Assembly: GCF_036002945.1 (NCBI RefSeq)
Contig: NZ_CP108529.1
Span: 7,125,001 to 7,189,000, forward strand
Reading direction: 5' to 3'
Length of the DNA: 64,000 bases
From: Streptomyces sp. NBC_01224
Lineage (GTDB): Bacteria; Actinomycetota; Actinomycetes; Streptomycetales; Streptomycetaceae
Below the pieces are notes generated by a model, which was given only the letters and a program-made list of their open reading frames with translations, was not told the DNA's origin and did no database searches. A program made the translations under genes and the position numbers. This document shows positions 35,387-45,536 of the stretch, piece after piece (within the stretch, counting starts at the first letter, position 1; each line of letters starts with the position of its first letter).

Positions 35387-35881
35387 TCAGTCCAGCAGCG
35401 TCGCGAGGCCCTCCGCGCGGGCGAGGTTTTCCAGCTCGTCCAGCGCCCGGCGGGCCGCATCGGCCGCCGCCGGATCGCGTTCGGCGAGACCGCTCTCCTC
35501 GAATTCGTCCTCGTCCAGCCGGAGTACGGACGAGCCGTCCGCCGACACCCACAGATCGAGATCCAGGTCCTCGACCAGAAGTTCCGCGTTCCGCAGCACG
35601 GCGGGACGGGTGATGTCGCAGTACCAGCCCTTGAGTTCGCCCGCGCCGGTACGGACCTCCTTCACGGCGAACCAGCGGTCGCGCCAGTAGTGCTCGGTGA
35701 ACACGTCGCCCGGCTCGAACCGTACGAAGCCGAAGTCACGGACCCCCGGCGCCGCCCAGGGCGCACGCACCGTCACCCGGTTGCCGTCGTCGCGGACCAC
35801 ATCCGCCGGGTAGCGGATCTTGGTCCGTCCGGCCTTCACCAGGGCGACCACCAGCGCGGTCTCAGCCGAGCTTGCGGACAT
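35387..35881 (-). CDS. DUF402 domain-containing protein
   Basis: A 164-residue DUF402 (PF04167) protein. The ATG at 35881 has GGAGG seven bases upstream; longer upstream frames are inside the GNAT gene. The RFEPGDVFTEHYWRDRWFAV, KGWYCDIT and LDLDLWV segments are typical. Relatives are nucleoside tri/diphosphatases or RNA-associated proteins that use metal-binding acidic residues (DLDLDLW). It overlaps the GNAT gene by 20 bp and follows it on the same strand, so the two are co-expressed. The specific substrate is unknown. Confidence 0.88.
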   Translation of the reverse strand: MSASSAETALVVALVKAGRTKIRYPADVVRDDGNRVTVRAPWAAPGVRDFGFVRFEPGDVFTEHYWRDRWFAVKEVRTGAGELKGWYCDITRPAVLRNAELLVEDLDLDLWVSADGSSVLRLDEDEFEESGLAERDPAAADAARRALDELENLARAEGLATLLD

Positions 35882-36782
35882 ACCGCACCTCCGTGGCACA
35901 GATCTCGTAGCCGAACCATCGATTGACCGCCAGCATCGGACCGTTGTCCGCGTCATTGCCGGTGTACGCGTCCGTGTACCCGGCGGCGCGCGCCCGGTGC
36001 AGCGAGTCGTTCTTCGCGAGCCTGGCCAGGCCCCGGTTGCGGTAGGCCCGGCGGGTTCCGGTCATCCCCGACATGTAGCGGGTCAGACCGTCGGTCTGCA
36101 CCGCGCTGAACGCCGCCACCTTCCCGTCGGCCACCACGACCGAAGTCAACTCGTGGTCGAGCCCGGGGTGGCGCCAGATCTGATTCAGCCAGTCCTCGTA
36201 GTCGGACAGTTCGGCCGGGGTGTCGCTCGGCTCGTCGGCCGTGGTCTCGGCGTCCGCCTCGAAGAGCGGACGCGGATCGTCCGCGAAGTCCGCGGCGGTA
36301 CGCAGCTCGACGTCCCCGGGGAGTTCCTGACGGGGCGGCAGCGAGCCGTTGGCCAGATCGAGGTGGAGGAAATGAGCCGAGCGGCTCGGCGCGTAGCCGC
36401 GCTTCTCGGCGAACGCGCGGTTCGACGGGGTGTCGAGCACCCAGGTGTAGATCGCGAGCGCTCCCTCCCGCGCCAGGTACTCCTCGGCCGTGTTCAGCAG
36501 CAACCCACCTGCCCCGTGCCCGGTGCGGTCCGGATGCGTGTACGGATTGCAGAACGCCTGGCCGGGTTCGGGGCTGTCGTGGACGAGACCGACCTGTGCG
36601 GTCCCGATGAGCTCACCGTCCTCCTCGGCGACCAGCAGCCGGTAGCGCTTGTCGGGATGGGCGGAGGCCAGATCGAAGGTGACCTGCTCGGGAGTCGTCA
36701 CCATGTAGGGCAGTGCGGCACGCCGGACCTGCACCCAGGCCTCTGCGTCGGCGGGCAGGAAGTGGCGAACGAGGACAGTCAT
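35862..36782 (-). CDS. Tandem-GNAT N-acetyltransferase
   Basis: A 306-residue protein with two GNAT domains. The first (about 1-150) has VHDSPEPGQAF, then NPYTHPDRTGHGAGGLLL with the acetyl-CoA loop. The second (about 155-306) has SGMTGTRRAYRNRGLARLAK. Only the second has a standard RxxGxA/G loop, so the first may be structural. The ATG at 36782 is divergent from the GntR-type gene 69 bp away. Its stop overlaps the DUF402 start. Architecture recalls mycothiol synthase MshD, but key residues cannot be checked by eye, so I leave the substrate open. Confidence 0.87.
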   Translation of the reverse strand: MTVLVRHFLPADAEAWVQVRRAALPYMVTTPEQVTFDLASAHPDKRYRLLVAEEDGELIGTAQVGLVHDSPEPGQAFCNPYTHPDRTGHGAGGLLLNTAEEYLAREGALAIYTWVLDTPSNRAFAEKRGYAPSRSAHFLHLDLANGSLPPRQELPGDVELRTAADFADDPRPLFEADAETTADEPSDTPAELSDYEDWLNQIWRHPGLDHELTSVVVADGKVAAFSAVQTDGLTRYMSGMTGTRRAYRNRGLARLAKNDSLHRARAAGYTDAYTGNDADNGPMLAVNRWFGYEICATEVRYVRKLG

Positions 36783-36851
36783 GGGCCGGACGTTACGCGT
36801 GGTCCCGCACGGGGCGCCGCTGATTTTCCGGCGGTGGGGGACAATCGGCGC

Positions 36852-37229
36852 GTGACCCTGAAGATCGCCCTTGACCCGGATTCCGGTACCGCCCCGTACG
36901 AGCAACTGCGCACGCAGATCTCCGAACTGGCCCGCTCCGGCGCGCTGCCCGTCGGATTCAGACTTCCGACCGTACGCGGCTTCGCCGAGGAGCTCGGCCT
37001 CGCCGCGAACACCGTCGCCAAGGCGTACCGGGCGCTGGAGGCCGACGGGGTGATCGAGACCCGTGGCCGCAATGGCACGTTCATCGCCGCTGCCGGTGAT
37101 GCGGCGGACCGGCATGCGGCGGCCGCGGCGCAGGAATACGCGGAGCAGGCCCGGCGACTGGGCCTGTCCCGGTCCCAGGCGCTGTCCCTGGCCGAGGACG
37201 CCGTACGGGCGGCGTACGCGGCGCGATGA
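36852..37229 (+). CDS. GntR family regulator, YtrA subfamily
   Basis: A 125-residue transcription factor. The N-terminal winged helix (PYEQLRTQISELARSGALPV, LPTVRGFAEELGLAANTVAK, ADGVIETRGRNGTFI) is followed by a short helical tail, the size of YtrA-type GntR regulators. GTG at 36852 with ACAATC about 10 bp upstream would allow a leaderless transcript. YtrA proteins usually control ABC transporters, but none is adjacent here; the divergent neighbour is the GNAT gene. Confidence 0.9.
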   Translation: MTLKIALDPDSGTAPYEQLRTQISELARSGALPVGFRLPTVRGFAEELGLAANTVAKAYRALEADGVIETRGRNGTFIAAAGDAADRHAAAAAQEYAEQARRLGLSRSQALSLAEDAVRAAYAAR

Positions 37230-37278
37230 GTCGGGGGCCCGGGCGGGGCAAAGCCCGGCGCCGTCCGGCCGCCGGTCT

Positions 37279-37332
37279 GCCCTCAAGCGCCGGACGGGCT
37301 TGAAGGGCGCCCTCAAGTGCCGGACGGGCTTG
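37279..37332. repeat. Tandem Streptomyces intergenic repeat
   Basis: Two near-identical copies of GCCCTCAAGYGCCGGACGGGCTTG (23 of 24 bases; start to start 30 bp) lie between the convergent GntR and AAA genes. Each is itself partly palindromic (CAAGC...GCTTG). This CAAGCGCCGGACGGGCTTG-like motif is scattered in Streptomyces intergenic regions and probably serves as a bidirectional terminator. Confidence 0.7.
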
Positions 37333-37344
37333 GTCTTGCCGGGC

Positions 37345-38439
<1,095 letters not shown>

Positions 38440-38662
38440 GACGCCCATGATCCGGCAAGGGGGCACCCGGCGCACCCAGGTTTCGCCACCTTTCTCCCTG
38501 CTTCCGGCGGCCGGACCGCGGACATGACGCGACCTCAGCGCGGCGCGCAGGAGAACTCATTGGGCAAACTTGGCATGGACACTTCCGGTGGGGGTGTGGG
38601 TACTGCTACCACGGACACGGCAGACCAGGCGGAGATCCTGCCGGTCGGTCCAAGGAGGTTCC

Positions 38663-39472
38663 ATGAAAATGTCCAGACTCGTGACGTTCTCGTCCTCGCT
38701 CCTGCTCGGTGCCGTACTCGCCCTGACCGGAGCGGCCACCGCCAACGCCGCACAGTCTGTTCAGGGCGTCGACTACGTCGCCCTCGGCGACTCGTACTCC
38801 TCGGGTGTCGGATCCGGCAGTTACGACAGTGCCAGCGGTGACTGCAAGCGCAGCACCAAGGCCTACCCCGCACTCTGGGCCGCCGCCAACTCGCCCTCGT
38901 CCTTCGGCTTCACCGCTTGCTCCGGTGCCCGCACGGGTGATGTCAAGGCCAACCAGCTCGGCCCCCTCAGTGCCTCGACCGACCTCGTCTCGATCTCCAT
39001 CGGCGGCAATGACGCGGGTTTCTCCGACGTCATGACCACCTGTGTCCTCCAGTCGGAGGCCACCTGCCTCAGCCGGATCGCCACGGCCCGCAGCTATGTC
39101 GACACCACCCTGCCCGGCAACCTCGACTCGGTGTACACGGCGATCCGGACCAAGGCGCCGTCCGCTCATGTCGTCGTCCTCGGCTACCCGCGCTTCTACA
39201 AGATCGGTGGCAGCTGTGTCGTCGGCCTGAGCGACAAGGTGCGCACCGCGATCAACGGTGCCGCCGACTACCTCAACGCGGCGACCGCCAAGCGCGCCGC
39301 CGACCACGGCTTCACCTTCGCCGATGTCGCGGGGAACTTCACCGGGCACGAGATCTGCTCCGGAAGCGCCTGGCTGCACAGCCTCAACTGGCTCAACATC
39401 GGTGAGTCGTACCACCCCACCGCAGCCGGACAGTCGGGCGGCTACCTGCCCGGCCTCAACTCGGCTGTCTGA
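38663..39472 (+). CDS. Secreted SGNH/GDSL esterase
   Basis: A 269-residue exported hydrolase. The signal peptide ends near ATANAA (residue 30). The catalytic Ser44 sits in LGDSYSSG, block III is ISIGGNDAGF, and the C-terminal catalytic His251 is in SYHPTAAG. Six cysteines are spaced for the three disulfides seen in Streptomyces SGNH esterases/phospholipases such as the S. scabies and S. coelicolor enzymes. ATG at 38663 has a strong AAGGAGG at 38652-38658. It is monocistronic. Confidence 0.93.
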   Translation: MKMSRLVTFSSSLLLGAVLALTGAATANAAQSVQGVDYVALGDSYSSGVGSGSYDSASGDCKRSTKAYPALWAAANSPSSFGFTACSGARTGDVKANQLGPLSASTDLVSISIGGNDAGFSDVMTTCVLQSEATCLSRIATARSYVDTTLPGNLDSVYTAIRTKAPSAHVVVLGYPRFYKIGGSCVVGLSDKVRTAINGAADYLNAATAKRAADHGFTFADVAGNFTGHEICSGSAWLHSLNWLNIGESYHPTAAGQSGGYLPGLNSAV

Positions 39473-39744
39473 CCCCCCACCCAGTACATGCGCCGGGCCC
39501 GTTCAGCCGTCTGACGGGTAGGGGGCCCCGTACGCAGGGGTCTCCGTCCGGCGCCCCGTCGATTCATCGCGGGCGAACCACTTCCGTTCTGTCCAACTCG
39601 CCCTGGAATCGGGCGGATTCAGAGGTCGGTCGTCAGCCTCCGTATGTGTGTGCTCAATCCTGCGACCGGGATACACGGGTGTCGTCGCGGGGGGATAGGG
39701 TTAACCTGCCCGGGCCGGGTGCCCTCGTACGGGTGGGGAGTGAC

Positions 39745-40008
39745 ATGGAACAGATAACGATGCGCAGCAGGCCGCGTGTGCCTGCCATCACGTGCGGGAG
39801 CAGTGCGACGAGTTCGCGCCTCGACCGCCATCTCGCGGTGCTCGGCGGACCTGCCGTCCCGCAGCGGGAGGCCGCGGAGGCGACGCTGCTGATGCGTGAG
39901 CTCACCTCACGCGATGCCGCCCACAGCCGTCGGAGCAAGAGTGCGCGGGTCTCGCTCTTCGCGCCGCTGCGGCGGCTGCGACGCTCGCTCTTCGGTAGCC
40001 GCCACTGA
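39745..40008 (+). CDS. Small conserved Streptomyces protein, function unknown
   Basis: An 87-residue basic protein with GGGGAG seven bases before the ATG. It has no signal peptide or membrane segment. The middle RLDRHLAVLGGPAVPQREAA and the arginine-rich C-terminus SLFAPLRRLRRSLFGSRH are protein-like and not obviously duplicated elsewhere in the window. I do not recognise the family. Its codon usage is like its neighbours. Confidence 0.6.
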   Translation: MEQITMRSRPRVPAITCGSSATSSRLDRHLAVLGGPAVPQREAAEATLLMRELTSRDAAHSRRSKSARVSLFAPLRRLRRSLFGSRH

Positions 40009-40020
40009 CTCGACGGCCCG

Positions 40021-40200
40021 TCACGACCGCGCTTCGGTCCACCGCCCGGGCTCCCCGGCCAGGGTCCGTCGCCCAGGCCCCCCGCTCGGGGCCGCGCAGG
40101 CGATCACACCGTCCCGGCGCTGCGCTGCTGTCTGCTCTCCCGTCATCCCCAGGGCTCGCAGCAGCGCTTCGGTGTGTTCGCCGGGCACAGCGGAACACCG
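40021..40200 (-). pseudogene. Remnant: C-terminus of CaiB/BaiF CoA-transferase
   Basis: The complementary strand encodes RCSAVPGEHTEALLRALGMT, then GEQTAAQRRDGVI, closely like the last helices of class III CoA-transferases (PGEHTxxVLxELG...IAxLRxxGVV). About 60 residues remain and the bulk of the enzyme is absent. Immediately to the right lies a truncated TetR gene on the plus strand. Confidence 0.55.
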
Positions 40201-40274
40201 CTCGGCAACAAGAGCGCGCTGGACGACGCCGTGATGATGGCGACCATGTCGGAGTTCCTGCGCGAGCAGAATCT

Positions 40275-40711
40275 CGAGCCCTCTACCGCGCCGTGGTGCG
40301 GCAGGAGTGCGACAACTTCGCCGCAGCCACGGAACCGGACTCTTCGCTGGAGCCGTCCCCTGGCTGCGGTCGTTCATCGCCGGTTTCGTGACGTACGTAC
40401 TGGGGCACCGCAAGGTCTGTCTCGCCCTGGTCCGCGGTGCCGCCGGCAGTCACCCCGCGGTGGAGGACATCGTGGAGGGGACCAGGGACACCCTCGCCCG
40501 GCGGGTGGAGGAGGGGCAGCGGCGGCTCGGGATGCCCGGCTCGCCCCGGCTCTCCATCGCCACGCGGGCGTGGATGGCGTTCGCCGAGGAGGCCGTGACC
40601 AACTGGCCGCTGGGCGAGCCGGACGCGCTGACGGAGCTTGGTGCCTTCCTGGAATCCGGCTTCATCAGCCTGCTCGGCACCCTGGACCGGCCCGCCACGC
40701 TGCCCCGGTGA
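40275..40711 (+). pseudogene. Remnant: TetR-family regulator C-terminal domain with frameshift
   Basis: Sequence from 40275 reads RALYRAVVRQECDNFAAA in one frame. It then continues in another from about 40340 (GLFAGAVPWLRSFIAGFVTY, later HPAVEDIVEGTRDTLARRVE and IATRAWMAFAEEAVTNWPL) to a stop at 40711. This is the ligand-binding half of a TetR protein. The DNA-binding N-terminus is missing and one frameshift is needed near 40320-40345. A GTG at 40307 could start the second part as a 134-residue protein, but it would lack the HTH. Confidence 0.65.
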
Positions 40712-40730
40712 GCGCGGCGCGCGGTGGCGG

Positions 40731-41557
40731 TCACTCGCCGCCGCGCGCGTAACGCCGCACGGACAGCGGCACGAACACCGCGAGGAGCACCACCGACCAG
40801 GCGAGCGTTCCGGCCACCGGGTGGGCGACCGGCCAGGCCGCGTCGGCGGCCGGGGACGCGTTGCCGAACAGTTCGCGGGTGGCCGAGGCCATGGCGCTGA
40901 TCGGGTTCCACTCCGCGACCGTCCGCAGCCAGCCCGGCAGATTGTCGGTCGGGATGTACGCATTCGACAGCAGCGGCAGGATGAAGGTGGCGCTGCCCAG
41001 CTGACCGGCAGCCTCCTCGTTGCGGATCAGCAGACCCAGCCAGCAGCCCAGCCAGGACGTGGCGAACCGGAGGAGCAGCAGCAGCCCGAAGGCGCCCAGG
41101 GCGGCGAGCGGGCCGCCCTCGATCCGCCAGCCGACCGCGAGTCCGACCAGGATCAGCGGAATCATGCCGAGGGCCGTGGTCAGCAGATCGGCCGCGGTCT
41201 GGCCGAACGGTACGGCGGCGCGGCTCATCGGCAGCGTACGGAGCCGGTCCATCACCCCGCGGTGGCAGTCCTGTGAGGCCTGGAACATCCCGACCATGAT
41301 GCCGTTGGCCGCCGTCGCCGCCAGCAGGCCCGGCACCAGGAACGCGCGGTACTCCTGGCCGGGCACGGCCAGGGCGCTGCCGAACACGTACCCGAAGAAC
41401 AGCAGCATCGTGATCGGCATGGTCTGGGTCAGGATCATTACGCCCGGCGCTGCTTTGATCCGCTGCAGATGGCGGCCCAGCATGGCCAGGGCATCGGAGA
41501 TCGGGGTGCTTGTGGCGGGCGCGACAGACTGATGCTCGTGGATCAGTGCGGTGCTGC

Positions 41558-41561
<4 letters not shown>
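40731..41561 (-). CDS. ABC-2 type (DrrB-like) drug exporter permease
   Basis: A 276-residue ABC-2 permease with six hydrophobic segments. The family segment GIMVGMFQASQDCHRGVMDR and MDRLRTLPMSRAA are characteristic of daunorubicin-type DrrB proteins, as is NAYIPTDNLPGWLR. It overlaps the ATPase gene by ATGA and follows it on the minus strand. It forms the membrane part of an exporter for a drug or lipid-like compound. Confidence 0.9.
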
Positions 41562-42507
<946 letters not shown>

Positions 42508-42535
<28 letters not shown>

Positions 42536-42570
42536 ACGGCCACCGTACCGCACTACGTACGGTGTACGTA
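42508..42570. promoter_or_regulatory. Two TetR operators in drrAB/tetR divergent region
   Basis: A 20-bp element CACTA[AC]GTAC[AG]G[CT]GTACGTA occurs at 42508-42527 and 42551-42570, 43 bp (four helical turns) apart. The core is a TACGTAC-N3-GTACGTA palindrome, perfect in the second copy. Copy one lies inside the first codons of the ATPase gene; copy two lies between the divergent genes. The pair is the obvious binding site of the adjacent TetR protein, an inference from position and symmetry. Confidence 0.75.
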
Positions 42571-42598
42571 ACTACGATGGTGGGAGAGGTGATGATCA

Positions 42599-43306
42599 AT
42601 GGTGGGGCGACCCGCAGTACCCGAAGTGATCTGGGCGCGCCCCGAGCGTGCGGGCCGCGGCCCCAAGCCCGCTTTCAGCCGCGCCGACATCGCGGCAGCC
42701 GCCGTCCGCATCGCCGATGCGGAGGGTTTCGACGCGGTGTCCATGCGGAAGGTCGCGGCGGAGCTCGGCTGCGGCACGATGTCGCTCTACAACTACGTGC
42801 CGCGCAAGGAGGACCTGTACGAGCTGATGCTCGACGCGGTCAGCGGCGGGTACGAGTTCCGGGAGCCGTCCGGCGACTGGCGCGCCGATCTCATCGCACT
42901 GGCCCATCAGGCCCGCGAGATGATGCGCCGCCACACCTGGGTGCCCCGGCTGATGTCACCCGTGTACGGCTTCAGCCCGAATGCCCTGCGGTATCTGGAG
43001 TACTCGCTCAGCTGCCTGGACGGGGTCGACGCGCGATTCGGCGAGAAGATGGAACTCATCGCCATGGTCACCAGTGTGGTCACCACCTATGCGGCCAACG
43101 AGATCGACACGGCGGAGCGCAGCCGGTCGCTGCCCTGGTCCGAGGAGCAGGAGCACGCCGTGCGCACCGGCTATCTGATCAGCCAGATCGCGACCGGGAA
43201 GTATCCGCGGATGGCGGCGGCATTCGCCGAGGACTCCGGGCCGATCGATCTGGACGGGGTCTTCGACCGGGCGCTGCGCCGGGTGCTGGACTCCTTCGAC
43301 CGGTAG
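42599..43306 (+). CDS. TetR/AcrR family regulator of exporter
   Basis: A 235-residue repressor. The N-terminal HTH is FSRADIAAAAVRIADAEGFD followed by VSMRKVAAELGCGTMSLYNY, and the C-terminal domain resembles the TetR_C type with GVDARFGEKMELIAMVT. ATG at 42599 has GAGAGG about ten bases upstream. It is divergent from the DrrAB-type exporter, with two palindromic operators between them, so it most likely represses the exporter until a drug binds. Confidence 0.92.
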   Translation: MVGRPAVPEVIWARPERAGRGPKPAFSRADIAAAAVRIADAEGFDAVSMRKVAAELGCGTMSLYNYVPRKEDLYELMLDAVSGGYEFREPSGDWRADLIALAHQAREMMRRHTWVPRLMSPVYGFSPNALRYLEYSLSCLDGVDARFGEKMELIAMVTSVVTTYAANEIDTAERSRSLPWSEEQEHAVRTGYLISQIATGKYPRMAAAFAEDSGPIDLDGVFDRALRRVLDSFDR

Positions 43307-43328
43307 CGAGTGGGGCCAGGGTGCCCGG

Positions 43329-44555
43329 TCACAGGAGCGCGAACTGCCCGTCCGGGCCCTCCTCCTGATGGTCGAGCACCGATGCGGGCCGCCGGGTCGC
43401 GGCCGGGACCGGCAGGACGCCCGCCGCGCGCAGGTCGTCGGCCGTGATCTGCGGGCCTTCGGCCAGGCCCTCCTGCCGTGGCCGGAGTCCGTCGAGCAGG
43501 GCGAGCACGGTGATCAGTTCCAGCAACTCCGAGGTCCACTCCTGGGGCCAGGCCCGGGGCCTGACCGCTTCCAGGCCGTCCAGGTCCTCCGCTCCGGCCG
43601 TCGCCGTACGGCGCTCGAACCACAGCTCCAGCATCCGGACTCCGCCCACCCGGAACTCCCATGCCCCGGCCGGCACGGGCGAGATGCGGCCCGTGTCCAG
43701 CGTCAGCGTCTCGTCGTCGGGGTCGTACTCCAAGGCGGTCGGTACGGGCGGAACCGCGGCCCGCACATAGGGGCGCCGCCCACCGGGCAGCCGCGGGCGC
43801 TCACCACCCCGGGCGCCGCGCAGCTGCAACCGCAGCAACTCCTGCCCCAGCTCCACCCCCGCCGACCAGCGCTCCGTGTCGGCGGGCAGCGGCACCACGC
43901 ACCCGGCCGGGGAAGGGCGGGCCGCCGCGAGTGTCCACGCCAGCACGGACCGATCGGTGACCGCATCCCCGTGGCGGGCCCGCAGCAGCGCGAGCAGCCC
44001 AGGGGCCAGATTGGGTTCGAGACCGCCGGGGCGCCGGTACAGCGGCCGGATGCGGCCCGGCCGGCCGGCGGGGGAGTGGCCGTCCGGCAACAGCGCCGTC
44101 ACGGAGAGGGCGGGGCCGGGGTCCTGCGGTACGTAACCGTGCTCGACGGCGAAGAGCTGGTGCCCGTCGGCGACTCGCCACAGCTCGGGGCGCGCAGCAT
44201 CGATCAGCCGGTGATCGGGGAGCAGCCACTGTTCGTCGAACGGGCCGTGCAGGATCCGTACCGGCTCGGGGCACGGTCCGGTCTCCCGGGCGAACCGGCC
44301 GGTGGAGGTGGCCTGTCCGGGGAGCGCCGCCACCGGGGTCTGCGGGGTACGGGAACGGGTGGGCCGGAACAGCCGCTCGCGTTCGGCGGCCTCCGCCCGA
44401 ACCAGCCGCTCCCAACGGGCCTTGAGCGAACCGGCGTCCGGGGCGGTCACCCAGGGGCGCCCGGTCCGCAGAGGCCGTACGGACCATGGCATGAGGTCGT
44501 CGAGCAGCGGGATGTCGTCGTCCCCGCCGGCTCCGGCCGCCGCCCGTGCTGCCAC
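43329..44555 (-). CDS. Type ISP restriction enzyme C-terminal-like protein
   Basis: A 408-residue protein that matches only the C-terminal specificity region of type ISP restriction-modification enzymes (PLYRRPGGLEPNLAPGLLAL, VPLPADTERWSAGVELGQEL, ISPVPAGAWEFRVGGVRMLE). There is no nuclease, helicase or methyltransferase motif. Streptomyces carry such stand-alone proteins annotated as type ISP enzymes, so this is not necessarily truncated. The N-terminus (DLMPWSVRPLRTGRPWV) is conserved in that group. The true function, possibly DNA binding, is uncertain. It is flanked by a TetR gene and a long hairpin. Confidence 0.65.
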   Translation of the reverse strand: MAARAAAGAGGDDDIPLLDDLMPWSVRPLRTGRPWVTAPDAGSLKARWERLVRAEAAERERLFRPTRSRTPQTPVAALPGQATSTGRFARETGPCPEPVRILHGPFDEQWLLPDHRLIDAARPELWRVADGHQLFAVEHGYVPQDPGPALSVTALLPDGHSPAGRPGRIRPLYRRPGGLEPNLAPGLLALLRARHGDAVTDRSVLAWTLAAARPSPAGCVVPLPADTERWSAGVELGQELLRLQLRGARGGERPRLPGGRRPYVRAAVPPVPTALEYDPDDETLTLDTGRISPVPAGAWEFRVGGVRMLELWFERRTATAGAEDLDGLEAVRPRAWPQEWTSELLELITVLALLDGLRPRQEGLAEGPQITADDLRAAGVLPVPAATRRPASVLDHQEEGPDGQFALL

Positions 44556-44588
44556 CGTGTCGTCCTCCCCGTCGCCACGCCGCCTTTA

Positions 44589-44654
44589 GGGCCGGTCCGG
44601 CGGAGCACGGCCGGGGTCGCGATGCGCCCTGTCCGTGCTCCACCGGACCGGCCC
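44589..44654 (-). terminator. Long hairpin after hmgA-gntR operon
   Basis: GGGCCGGTCCGG-C-GGAGCACGG (44589-44610) pairs with CCGTGCTCC-A-CCGGACCGGCCC (44633-44654): 21 pairs with one mismatch and a 22-nt loop. It lies 31 bp after the GntR stop and is a terminator for the hmgA-gntR transcript. Confidence 0.75.
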
Positions 44655-44685
44655 TGGCATCGTAACGGCGCCGGAGGGCGGGCCG

Positions 44686-45453
44686 TCAGTGCGCCTCCAC
44701 CGTCACCGAGAAGGAGAACCGGTCCCCCCGGTAACGGATCTGCGCCACATCCACCACCCGGCCGCTCTCGTCGTACGTCACGCCCGTGTAGAACAGGATC
44801 GGGCTCAGCAGCGGCACCTGGAGGAGCCCGGCGGTGGCCGGGTCGGCGAGGCGCGCCTCGACCGTGTCGGTGATGCGCGCGATCCGGACACCGACCCGGT
44901 CACGCAGCACCTTGGTCATCGGCCAGCGTTCGAGATCGGCCACATCGAGCCGGGCCGCGACCTCGGGATGCACCGCGTTCTCCGCCCAGTTGGTGGGCTC
45001 GTCGCTCTCCCCGTCGCGGCGCAGCCGGCGGTAGCTGACGACTTCCGCGCAGTCGGAGAAGTACTCGGTGAGGTCTCCCGGCACGGCGACCGGACCATGG
45101 CCGAGGACCACGGTCCGCTCACCCGACTGCTGGGCCACGATCGCATCGATCGAGCCCAGCAGCCGGACCGGTGACACCCGGCGGGCGCGCGGCTCGATGA
45201 AAGTGCCGCGCCGCCGGTGCCTGCTGATCAGCCCCTCCGCCTCCAGCTCCTTGAGCGCCTGGCGCATCGTCAGGACGCTGACGCCGTAGTGCGCGGCGAG
45301 CTGTTCCTCGGTCGGCAGCCGCGCCGACGCGTCCTTGGTGCGGCCCAGTATCGAGGCGCGCAACGACTGCGAGACCTGGTACCAGAGCGGCAGTTTGCGG
45401 TTCAGGACCAGCGAATCGGGGGCGAAGGCATGCCCCTGGGGCATCTTGGACAT
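44686..45453 (-). CDS. GntR family regulator with UTRA domain
   Basis: A 255-residue HutC-subfamily regulator: winged helix (LPLWYQVSQSLRASILGRTK, LPTEEQLAAHYGVSVLTMRQ, ISRHRRRGTFI), then a UTRA ligand-binding domain with LTEYFSDCAEVVSYRRLRRD. The ATG at 45453 is the earliest that fits the family; a second ATG three codons later is possible. It lies 83 bp downstream of hmgA on the same strand and probably responds to an aromatic catabolite to control the hmg operon or another locus. Confidence 0.87.
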   Translation of the reverse strand: MSKMPQGHAFAPDSLVLNRKLPLWYQVSQSLRASILGRTKDASARLPTEEQLAAHYGVSVLTMRQALKELEAEGLISRHRRRGTFIEPRARRVSPVRLLGSIDAIVAQQSGERTVVLGHGPVAVPGDLTEYFSDCAEVVSYRRLRRDGESDEPTNWAENAVHPEVAARLDVADLERWPMTKVLRDRVGVRIARITDTVEARLADPATAGLLQVPLLSPILFYTGVTYDESGRVVDVAQIRYRGDRFSFSVTVEAH

Positions 45454-45536
45454 CTGAGGCACCTGGGTCACCTGGTCTCTCCGTACTGCGACACAGCGGA
45501 CGCGACGACGCGGGGGCCGAGAAGCGGCGTCGTTGC

